Below, in pieces: positions 54,803 through 64,000 of a DNA stretch of 64,000 nucleotides. The notes under the pieces are model-generated. The model ran no database searches. It saw only the letters and a program-made list of their open reading frames with translations, and had not been told where the DNA came from. The DNA comes from Brassica napus. Taxonomy: Eukaryota > Streptophyta > Magnoliopsida > Brassicales > Brassicaceae. Made by a program: the position numbers and the translations under genes. The DNA lies in assembly GCF_020379485.1 (NCBI RefSeq), contig NC_063442.1, positions 17,680,732-17,744,731 of the forward strand, written 5' to 3'. Each line of letters starts with the position of its first letter. Positions within the stretch are counted from its first letter, which is position 1.

Positions 54803-55544
54803 CTAGATTATTGGAGTGATTAATTCTTAACCACTGTCACTTGTGGTGGAAACTCTTTTGGTTTAGAGTTTAGTTCTATTAATTCTCGTAAAATATATTC
54901 ATTCCACTTTAGGAAGATAAAACTTTTGAAAAAATTGTTTCAAAAATATATAATTTCTATGCGTTTTATAAGGTGATAATAAAAAATTGCAACCTTCAAA
55001 AATTTAATTGTATATCTTAAATTTTTATTAGTTTAAAATCATAATAAATAGATAATATCATAAAATAATCCACTATAATCAAAATTAAAGAAATATTGTT
55101 CCGATGTGTAAAATTTTAAATCATACCTTTCCTTTTTAATAGAGTAAGTATAAACTATTAGTTGTAAAAAACTATTCTTGTATTTTTTTCTAATTTATAA
55201 TAAAATTATCATTAAAATTATAATTAAAAATAATGAAAACAATTGTCAAAGAAATACCTTTTCTTTTTGTGGAAGCCACTTTCATAACTGATCAAGATTT
55301 CGTCTGTCATTGAATTTGTTTATTGTGATCGTACCAATGTGTCCATTTTAAACAATATATTATTATTTGTAACAAGGTAATACCGAAAGTCAAATGATTA
55401 ATTGATTACGTAACTATGAAAACTAAATGAAGTTGTTTTCATGTTGCTCAATTTTGAAAATATCAAAGATTTTAATGTAAACATCTAAGATACGACTTTC
55501 TTTGTTTTTTTTACTCTACAAGAAAACTGATTTTACAAGGCCGT
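54803..55544. other. AT-rich intergenic
   Basis: No gene or bounded element recognised. Confidence 0.5.
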
Positions 55545-56230
55545 ACTAGATTTTGATCCGCGCTTTAAAAGCGCGGAATATTATTTCAGTTAAATCATTA
55601 ATTAATTTTATTTTATTTTGATTCAACGTGGTACAAAACGTTTAGATTTCAAAGTGTGATTTAGTGGTGGACATTCGGATACCTATTTGGATTCGTTTCG
55701 GGTCTAGTCAGTTTTCGGGTTTTTGTGATTTAAAATTTTAGTCCCATTTGGATATTTATAAATTTTAGTTCGGAATCGCTTCAGATATTTACAGGTTCGG
55801 ATAACCCGTTTAAATCATTTTTTTAAAAAATAATTTCATATATACATTAAATTTCTCAAAAACTAAAAATAAAAATAATATATACATGTAAATTTGAATA
55901 TATGTTTGCTAAAATACCTAAAAATTTAACATATAATTTTTTTTTAAAATTAAAGATTTGTTATTTTTTAAAGATTATGTGTTTTGTATAAGATACACTA
56001 ATACATTTATGTATATGAAAAGATTGTTCAGAGGACGATATATAATCATTTGTTGAGACATTATCTAATAAATTTTTAAATGATGGAAACTATTCTTAAA
56101 AGTATATATATTATTAAATTGTTTATTTAATTATTATATTTAAAAATATAATATGAAATATTTTTTATTATTTCTTTTAATATTGCATTTAAAGAGCGGA
56201 GTTTTTCTTCTTTTAATTATAAAATATGCA
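55545..56230 (-). mobile_element. Helitron 3' end, minus strand; 5' limit uncertain
   Basis: The complement reads a perfect 19-nt hairpin CCGCGCTTTTAAAGCGCGG (55558-55576), then ATCAAAATCTAGT ending at 55545. The interior at 55660-55800 has the GGTTCGGATA / TTCGGATACC low-complexity style. A possible degenerate 5' end lies near 56200-56225, but I could not confirm it. Confidence 0.65.
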
Positions 56231-57036
56231 AAAAAAACTAACCTCTGATATAAACTTTTAATACAAAACCCGTTATGTTGCCTTTAATTATTTATCAAAC
56301 TAATTTTCTGTACCTTGTTTTTTTTTTTTTTTTTGTAACTTATTCTATACCTTATCTTGCAGAGTAAATACTTTGGCGTACCATCATCTGAAGTGGGCAC
56401 TTAGTTGCTCCATATAGCACTCCTGTTAAAAAGTTTTGTCATGTTAACTCTCACTAATTCTAAAGATATTAAAAAATAAATGAAGCAACAATCACTTTTG
56501 CTACTTAGCTTCATTTTTTCTCCAACCAACCTTTTACTTTCTCTGCGTCCTTTGAGACCTACATGAAACAACACAATTTAGCAGAACATGGTTGAAACTC
56601 ATCTAAGTGAAAACATAGCTTTCTACTTAGAGAACTGTGTCTTTTGACTTAGATGAGCAAAACAACCTCATTTTTTCTTTTGAAAGCCAAGCTTTGTTAG
56701 TCTCTACTTTTTTATGATCTGCAAACATGGTTGAATCTCAACTGTGTTAGCTTTACTACAAAAATCATGTAATGTCATTCACAGCGTACCTCCTTCAATT
56801 CGGTTAGGTATTTTTGAGCGTATTTAACTGCTACGGGTTGTGTTGTAAGCTCATCCGATCTGTACAAAAATATCTATCAAATGTTTTATAAGAAATTATT
56901 TTTTAGCATCCTCTACGTCCATGTAAAGCCAATCTTAAACCTGATGGACACAAGACACCACTTAGTGTCAGATGCTATCACTCATCAAGTGGAACCCAAT
57001 GGTATATATATATATAGTTCAAAAGAAAATTGATAC
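56231..57036. other. Intergenic; possibly the lost remainder of the gene at 57.0-57.5 kb
   Basis: No further exons recognised. Confidence 0.4.
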
Positions 57037-57525
57037 TTGCCTCATCAAGCTTCACAATAAACGCCTTGAGCTCTTCTTGGGTGCAAATATTTTCAGGTTG
57101 TTTCTACCTGTTCAAGGACCAAAATAAAACCAAAGCACTGAGTCTTTGAGTAGAATGCCAGTTAAAGACACACTATTATAGAGAAAGTGAAAATTATATA
57201 GCAACAAAAGAAATATGAAGAAACGAAGATGGTTATCTATATAAATTAGCGTGCACATACCCACACCCACACACACCTTCTCTTTGGTACCATATGTATA
57301 AGAGGTTGCCATTTTTAACTTCAGCACGAGACTCTTTCGTATTATGTGCTCGTGAAGAGCATTCTCCATGAGCTTGGGATCACAGATGTCGAGACAAGTG
57401 CTCCGCCGGTGGAAGCTTGTGATCATTGCTGGGAGAAGCTCGGGGGAAGAGCGTGAAGGAGGACGATTAGCTTGTGTACGATATTTTCTTGTGAGCGCTT
57501 CGAAGAGGTGTTGAGAGAACACCAT
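57037..57525 (-). CDS. Unrecognised gene, partial (two candidate exons)
   Basis: Candidate exon 1 (57277-57525) begins MVFSQHLFEALTRKYRTQAN and contains RPPSRSSPELLPAMITSFHR and DPKLMENALHEHIIRKSLVL. It ends at a GT donor (GTGTGTG). A candidate exon 2 (57037-57103), in phase after an AG acceptor, encodes PENICTQEELKAFIVKLDEA. The composition (amphipathic, normal amino-acid mix, moderate GC in an AT-rich setting) looks like real coding sequence, and a plausible spliced 5' leader lies upstream (about 57650-57700). I do not recognise the family. No later exons or stop are visible before the Helitron-rich region, so the gene may be truncated. Confidence 0.4.
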
Positions 57526-58002
57526 AGTTTCTCTCTCTGTTAGAAGAGAAACCTTTTCACAAAAAAAAATAGAGTTCATATACGATTTTTATAATCAGAA
57601 ATCGATATAGATTATATCATATCAACCAAAATTTTCAAAAGAAGTGAGTTTTACCTGATCACCAGTCAAGAGAGAAGCTCTTTCTCCGCGGACTTGGTAT
57701 TTGCTTCTGACTCAGAATCCACCAGCCTATTTTTCTTGGTTTTAGGCTACTAATTTTCTTAGGAGGCAACATCTAGATTTAATTTACAATACAGGTAGAG
57801 TACTATTTTGGTTTGGTGAGAATATTGTGAATGGGGATCTTTTATTTATCACTATCGTGAAAGACCAAGTAAGATACTGAGGAAATCCCTAGAAAATAGA
57901 GAATGAAATGCATAAATAATTGTATACCAAGTTAAGATAACAAAATCGTTTGAAAAGATATGCAAGAGAAAATCTATAAGAAAATGGCATACAATATTTG
58001 TA
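57526..58002. other. Leader/promoter region of the partial gene and intergenic DNA
   Basis: Contains the segment TCACCAGTCAAGAGAGAAGC, which may be a 5' UTR exon. Nothing else recognised. Confidence 0.35.
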
Positions 58003-59027
58003 TCTAATCTATTAAAATAGAGTCCTATTTTTTATCTACCATTTACAAGTTGTCATTTAGTTTTGGACTTCCTTTAGAATAGCACGTGTTTGGATATGGA
58101 AATGTGTTTGGTTCCTTGGATATATCAACTTATTACAATTTAATTTAAACCAACAGAGAAATAATCTTATCATCGATCATGTTTGGTTTCTTAAATATAT
58201 CATCATTACTTAATTTAAACCAACCTCAAAACAAATGGTACTTCGGTTATCTATCATCTACAAATAAAATAAGAAGCTCAACGTTTTATAAATGTGCATC
58301 AGTTTAACAATAAAAATGCGACCTTTGTATACATTTATATTACATTCATTATATCCATCCTACGTACCTTAGACTAAACCAACTTTATAATTTGCTTCTC
58401 TTTACTTGCCACGTTCTCCACCTGGTCACCAACTCAATTCACATTTGTCAAACTTTCATCATTCCAAAAATGGTCACCACGTATATATTTACATGACTTT
58501 GTGTAATGCACCATTCCATGCAGTAATCTACTTGAAGAAGAGTTCATAATATATCATTCTAGGCTCCTAAGTATTTATGTTGCATGGTGCATTACACGAT
58601 AATTACAACCTCAATATATCAATGTAAATTAAAAACAGAATGTATACATATAAAAATGATCAATTTTGTAAATTAGTTAGACGAAATATTCTAACAACAT
58701 ATATATATATATATATAATTAGCTCAAATCTACACTAAGTTATCAATATTTATTCGTATATATCTTCTTAGATATTCAAATTAAATAAGATTATTAGAAT
58801 TATTTCTTCCCTGATATTTAGAGTTAGGTATCAACCAACTTTCTAGCTATATTTTAAAATTAGATATCTTAACTGACTTCAACCGATTTCAAAATATATT
58901 GATCGATACTTGAAAAAGAATATACCTAGCGAGACAAACAAATGTTATGCTACGCTATAAATTAAAGCGAGTGGGTTTGATCTCAATTATTAAGACTGGG
59001 CTAACATTAATGTGTTTTGGGTAAACC

Positions 59028-59028
<1 letters not shown>

Positions 59029-59077
<49 letters not shown>
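59029..59077 (+). repeat. (TA)n microsatellite, about 24 units
   Basis: Uninterrupted TA dinucleotides. Confidence 0.97.
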
Positions 59078-59079
<2 letters not shown>

Positions 59080-59127
59080 TCTTTATGGTTTGCTTGCAAA
59101 TTAATGGATCTTAAAAATGTATCAAAT

Positions 59128-59412
59128 ATTGGGAGTGATCGGTAGTTGTTGTAGGTGCTGTCTACAGCCTTATTTATTTATTCAGCATAAAAATGAGAGC
59201 AATCAAGCTTTAATTTTCTTTTTTGAAACCACAGCTCTTGAAATAACCTACAGCTGTACAAATGTTCTGCAGAGCCAAATACACAAAGCAATTGTTTAGT
59301 GTTTTCCATAAAATTCTACAGCAATAAAATTTAAAGTCACAACAAAAAGTCTATAGATTTTTTTTCTACAGCTAAAATTTTAAATCTACAACCATTACCA
59401 ATCAGACCCAAT
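59128..59412. mobile_element. MITE with 27-bp imperfect inverted ends
   Basis: Left ATTGGGAGTGATCGGTAGTT and the complement of the right end ATTGGGTCTGATTGGTAATG align over 27 bp, continuing GTTGTAG in both. The interior is rich in CTACAGC/GCTGTAG. It is 285 bp. The style resembles hAT-type MITEs, but no clear target duplication was found. It is nested in the Helitron 58003-60198. Confidence 0.75.
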
Positions 59413-60197
59413 TATAATGTATAAAAATTTATCAGAAAACCTGTAATTTGTAATGTAAAAAAAATGGTGATGTGTTTGATAATTAGTTGATAATCAGTTC
59501 AAATTAATTTTTGATAATAAATATTAAGTATAATGTTTAATATAATACCTATCTACACCACAATTTTGATGGATAATTTACAATAATACAAATATGTATG
59601 TTAATATTTAGTTATTTAATAATAATATAAACTATTTATTTTCCTTATTTTTATTCTATAAAAACTATCAATATTATTAGTTTAATATATTTATTAATTA
59701 TTTAAAATAAACATCTTCATGTTATATTAAAGCCGGCATCTAATCATAAAAATTAAAATTAATAAAATATTATAAACGATAAATATTTATTTATAGCTTT
59801 TGATATAAAACTGAATAAATCAAAAACCGACCATTTATAAATTTGACCAAACTAAAGTAGATATGGTATTAATATGGTTGATATTTGTATAAACTAAAAT
59901 ACCGAAAAACAAAAAAAAAACTAAACTGAACCATAATCTTGATTGGACACCCCGAAAAACTTTATATTTAACACATATATTATAATCTCACATTAGGTAC
60001 AACACATATTAAACATAAATTAATTATTTACATGTAAGAAATTATAATTTATATATATGTAAAAAAGTATATTATATCCACATCTTATATAACAAAAAAT
60101 CAAAAACACATAAATATAAAATGTAAATAAGCAGTCTCAATAATTATTAGAAAGATTAGTCAAAGTATATCCGCGCACAGCGCGGGTTCATATCTAG

Positions 60198-61347
60198 TCA
60201 ATACTATTAAAAAGGAAGGAGTCTTGAAAATCTACCTATAAAAGTTGTTTGGACCTTTTTATTTAACTCATTATTTTTTGGTCTTACCTTAAACTTAGAC
60301 TAACAATATGTTACCATATATTTCTCTAACAATAATTTATTCTATTCTTTTATTTATTCAAATATCACTGCTAAATCTTAATCATTACTATTATTATATT
60401 TACCATTTTGTTTTTTAATCATAAAAGCATTGAAACTAGTGTTTTATATTATCACTTTTATCATATAATATATGATTTAAAGCAGGGGAAATTACACCAC
60501 ATATATGTGTACATTCTAGCTTCCTCTTTCCTTTATAATAACGTAATCATATCATATATAAACTTTCCTACTAAAATCTCATATTATATACTAAACTTTC
60601 AACTGTCTATAGTTTGATAGATATTTTCATATTTAAAAATGAGTTTTCTAAAAATATTTCATCAATCATGTTTTTGTACAATAACATTAAAAATTTATAT
60701 CAAAAGGTTGTTGGACCCGATATGGACGTAATGGGTCTACACCTGTTCGGATATTTAGGATCGTAAGAAAATTTGAAATATCTAAAAAATCTGAAAAATA
60801 TCTGAAACACGAAAAGTACTTGAAACTCCAAACAAATACCCAAAAAATTCAAATACCTAAAAATTCATAATCTTATTCAAAATCTGTCACTGAACTGAAA
60901 ATACCCAATTTTTTTTTTTAATTTGAAAATTTACCTGAAATCAAAAACTATAATCGTAAACAAAAAACCTAAAAAAAATATCCATAATGCTGGAAATATA
61001 TCGAAATATCCAAATATACCTAATAAACCCAACATATTTATGATCGGGTATAGGGTAGGATCCGGACTCAAACAAAGACCTGCGGGTCCAATAAAAAACC
61101 CCAATAGGTTATCTTTTCTGGACCTGAACTAAACCTATATTTCCAGGTCGGTTCGGCTTGTTTTTTAATTCAGATATAATTCTCATGGCTAAAAGAAATT
61201 TACGTAAATGTGTACATATAAAATATCAAATAAACTAATTCATAGATTATATAACTGTTAAAAAATTATATTTTCGATATAATAAGACTTTGTATTATAA
61301 TATAATCAAAAAAACCTGCGCTTTTCAAGCGCGGATCAAAATCTAGT
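60198..61347 (+). mobile_element. Second Helitron, head-to-tail with the previous one
   Basis: Begins TCAATACTATTAAAAAGGAA, sharing its first T with the last base of the preceding element, and ends with the hairpin GCGCTTTTCAAGCGC and GGATCAAAATCTAGT at 61347. The interior includes a low-complexity TTCGGATATT / AAATACCC segment (60700-61140). No coding region. Confidence 0.78.
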
Positions 61348-62260
61348 ACCAATTAAGATACCACAAAACATTTGAAAAATCCCATAATTACGTTGCTCTT
61401 TTGCAAAATTTTATTTTACTAAAAGTTTTAAATGACATAAGTCAATACATTTTATTTGTCTAAGGAATATTCCCATTTGATTACGTAGCTGTCATGTATT
61501 GTTGTTGTTTGAATAAAAATCATTTCAAAATACTAATTTAATTAAAAGCATATGTTTAAATAAATCCAATGGCACTGTGTTGTAATTACATTAAAAACAG
61601 GAGGACACCTCAAAAAAAGGCATTCTGTTTTAATAGTATTGATTGCTTGTTAATTCGTCATAATAGGAGTGTTAATACGAATTAACAAGGGAGCACATTT
61701 CATTGTTAAACGATCGTCATAACGGAAGATTCATCATAATTTCTGTGTAAAATTTACGTGGAAAAGTATTCGTCGTAAAGGCGAAGAAAATTTATTCATC
61801 ATCGAAAGAGAGAAGAAAACTTATTTATTGTAAAAATGAAGAAAATTTATTCGTCGTAAACGCGTTGTAAGTGTTAGAGTTAAACTTCGTTGTAATATCG
61901 TATTTAAATAGTTGTTAAACTTACAACGAATTTACAAATCTTTCCATGTAATGTTCTTGTAAAATTTACGAGGAAGTTACTAAGTATTTCGTTGAAAAGA
62001 CCTGTAAAACTTACAAAGATTTTACAAAGAATCCAAGTAAACTCCATGTTAATTTTACGAGGACTATACGACTCATTGTTGTATTATATATATGAAATAA
62101 TATTGAAATTGAAATTAAAATTATTATTAAAAATTTAAAATATTTAAATTAGAAAACGAAAATTTGAAATTTGAAATATATATTTTTAAGAGACAAATGT
62201 CATAAAATATATTTAAATTTATAATTTACAAAACGAAAAAAACTACGGATCACACCTCGA
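61348..62260. other. Intergenic / element interior
   Basis: 61700-62060 has recurring ATTCGTCGTAAA, AAAATTTACGAGGA and AACTTACAAAGATTTTACAA motifs, suggesting the subterminal or internal part of a DNA transposon (compare the CACTA-like remnant next to it). No gene. Confidence 0.5.
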
Positions 62261-62261
62261 A

Positions 62262-62590
62262 GTGGTTGTTGGGCCCGCTCGTTTTTGGAAAGTCTTGATC
62301 CCTAGATTCTGGGGAGGCTGTCCCATCCCGAGAGTCTGTCATCTCTGCTCCAACGCTCTATACAGAAGCAGTTTTTCAATCGCCGTCGAGAAGATTTTCA
62401 AGGGAGTCCAAGCGGACCTGTTGGCATCCATCCAAGCATGCATCTGAGAAGTCTCATGATCTCGTCTCGAAGCGTAGGATAAGCCTATGCCTACTGTCCG
62501 TCCCTTCTTTCTAGGAGGCACCAAATTTTTTTTTATTTAAGTAATTATAAAATAATTATTAAAATATAAACATATTTTAAAAGTTTATAT
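62262..62590 (-). pseudogene. CACTA (En/Spm-like) transposase-associated remnant
   Basis: The minus strand encodes MVPPRKKGRTVGIGLSYASR and then ETSQMHAWMDANRSAW, similar in style to plant Ptta/En-Spm coding tails. Followed by a stop. It is short and isolated, so confidence is low. Confidence 0.4.
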
Positions 62591-64000
62591 CTTGGAAGAT
62601 CTTGTCAACCTCCTCTGTTGACAATTGGACGGATAATCGATCGGGAAACTGATGGATTAACTGCATTTCACGCTCTTTAACTCAAGCATTTTACCAAAAA
62701 AAAAAAACTCAAGCAGCGACGTCGTTGAATAGCTTTTCCGATGCTGGATCTGCAAAAGTCCCGGCTGGTGTCCCCTAATTACTAACAGAAAATGCATGGA
62801 AAGCCACATTATCTACTAATATCATGCAACCGAGATAAAGAGTAAAGAGACAATAAGAACTTGTCTCATGCTCGATCTCCCTAGACAATGACTTAGTAGT
62901 TAACAAATGAAGAGAACTATTCCAAAGGACAAAGGTAAAAAAAGCATGAAAAGCATTAGTATTTGAAATGCAGCATTCACTTTCTTCTAATATGATGACT
63001 CTTATACCCACATTTGAATTTTATTTTGCTACATAATTTTGTTCACATGTATTGATGCAAGTTGTTGAACTCATTGAAAATGTTGGTTTAAAACAATTAA
63101 AACCGGTTCCGTTATGTGTGTACATAAATGAGGTGTAATTAGAAACATGTTTCATATAAATTTTTGTGTCGCAAGAAAAATCGTTATATCATATAATTTT
63201 TTTATTGTGATCTCATTCTCATATATGTATCCATTATAGACAGTAGACCATTATTTAAATTAAGGTGAAATGAAAAGTCAGATGAGTAATCGACTATGCA
63301 ACGGACGACAGCAAAAAATGAAAAATTTCAACGTAATTTACCTTTAATTAAATAGCACTTTTCTTTGTTTTTCTCTCTATTCTCACTTAACAGATCATGC
63401 ATGAACACCACTATCAGTGGCCGAACCAGAAATGTTTTTTACTGGGGTCAAAAAAGAATTATTCATATTTTAAAAAAAAATTAACGTATACAATTCATCT
63501 ATTCTTTATTTGTATCACAATTTTTTTTATAATATTTAGATTTTTATTTGAATAAACAGTAAATACAACCACCTAAAAACAAAACATCATTAAAAACATC
63601 GTTATAATTTCTAACATTTTAAATATTTGTATTTTGGGAACTGATGCATTATCTATTAAGAATAACAAACTAAATTACATATTTAAATACATAAATTACA
63701 AATATAGATCTTAAATTTTCAATGAGTTTAAATCATGTCATATCTAACTTGATATAAACACAAAAATATGACCTATATCTACTAAAGTAAATTAGAACGT
63801 AAACATATTTTACTTGTCTTTTTGTAGTGAAAAGTAAAATATATGAAAACGAAAAACACTAGCAAGAAAATAAAACAAGCAACGTAAAAGATTTGTTGAC
63901 ATTTTAGATAGTGATTTGTGAATTCATATTAAAGTGAATTTAAATTAAAACTGAGTCCAAAATGAAGTAAACCCAAAAATAAACTTAAAATAATTCTTTG
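62591..64000. other. Intergenic, AT-rich
   Basis: No gene seen. AGTGGCCGAACCAGAAATG at about 63416-63434 resembles the GTGGCGGAGCCAG-type end of a common plant transposon group, but the other end is not in the window. Confidence 0.45.

Larger units (their letters stand above)
58003..60198 (+). mobile_element. Helitron (non-autonomous), carrying nested repeats
   Basis: Starts TCTAATCTATTAAAATAGAG after an A and ends with the hairpin CCGCGCACAGCGCGG (60171-60185), GTTCATATCTAGT. It is about 2.2 kb, has no coding region, and contains the (TA)n tract and a MITE. Its 5' end closely resembles that of the left arm of the inverted repeat (17621), so they are related families. Confidence 0.8.

Noticed and set aside
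60923..61132. Asn/Pro/Lys-rich open frame
   Set aside because: Low-complexity interior of a Helitron.

Overview
This is nuclear DNA of a Brassicaceae plant, most likely a Brassica or close relative. Evidence: GT-AG introns, a UDP-glucuronate 4-epimerase, a SEC1 syntaxin-binding protein, an IBA57-like protein, RING-H2 genes and a TIR-NBS-LRR relic that read like Arabidopsis orthologues, plus very many plant transposons (LINE, Copia, Athila-like LTR, Helitron, Stowaway, hAT, Mutator-like). The gene order GAE - RING - RING - IBA57 - SEC1 mirrors, as I recall it, the Arabidopsis chromosome 4 interval around At4g12120-At4g12250. That orthology comes from memory and was not computed.

Layout. 1-13.0 kb is a transposon graveyard: a minus-strand LINE split by a solo LTR with a perfect target duplication, a minisatellite-like array carrying a Stowaway MITE, an LTR remnant, a decayed hAT transposase, and a second LINE split by a MITE. 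13.16-14.46 kb is an intact GAE gene. 16.1-16.9 kb is a tandem duplication. 17.63-23.22 kb is a giant inverted repeat: two arms of about 2.5 kb made from one Helitron-like element, around a spacer that holds a piece of a TIR-NBS-LRR exon. 24.25-24.57 kb is a small secreted cysteine-rich peptide gene. 26.2-28.95 kb is a TIR-NBS-LRR pseudogene. 29.8-33.9 kb holds two RING-H2 paralogues separated by a 5'-truncated LINE. 35.6-37.1 kb (minus) is the IBA57-like gene with a cluster of three G-boxes upstream. 39.5-43.9 kb is a 21-exon SEC1 gene with a MITE 7 nt into intron 11. 44.15 kb is tRNA-Lys(CTT). 44.5-52.9 kb (minus) is a five-exon gene of unknown function whose first exon is broken by a 4,980-bp Copia element with identical LTRs. 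53-64 kb is again mostly transposons (Mutator-like, tandem Helitrons, MITE, CACTA-like remnant) plus part of an unrecognised gene near 57.3 kb.

The genes are independent housekeeping, signalling or defence genes, not one pathway: GAE feeds pectin synthesis in the Golgi, SEC1 acts in vesicle fusion, IBA57 in mitochondrial Fe-S assembly, RING proteins in ubiquitination. The strongest new signals are the inverted repeat with template-switch scars, the very young Copia insertion in a coding exon, the MITE beside the SEC1 splice donor, and several insertions whose pre-insertion site survives in a neighbouring duplicate.
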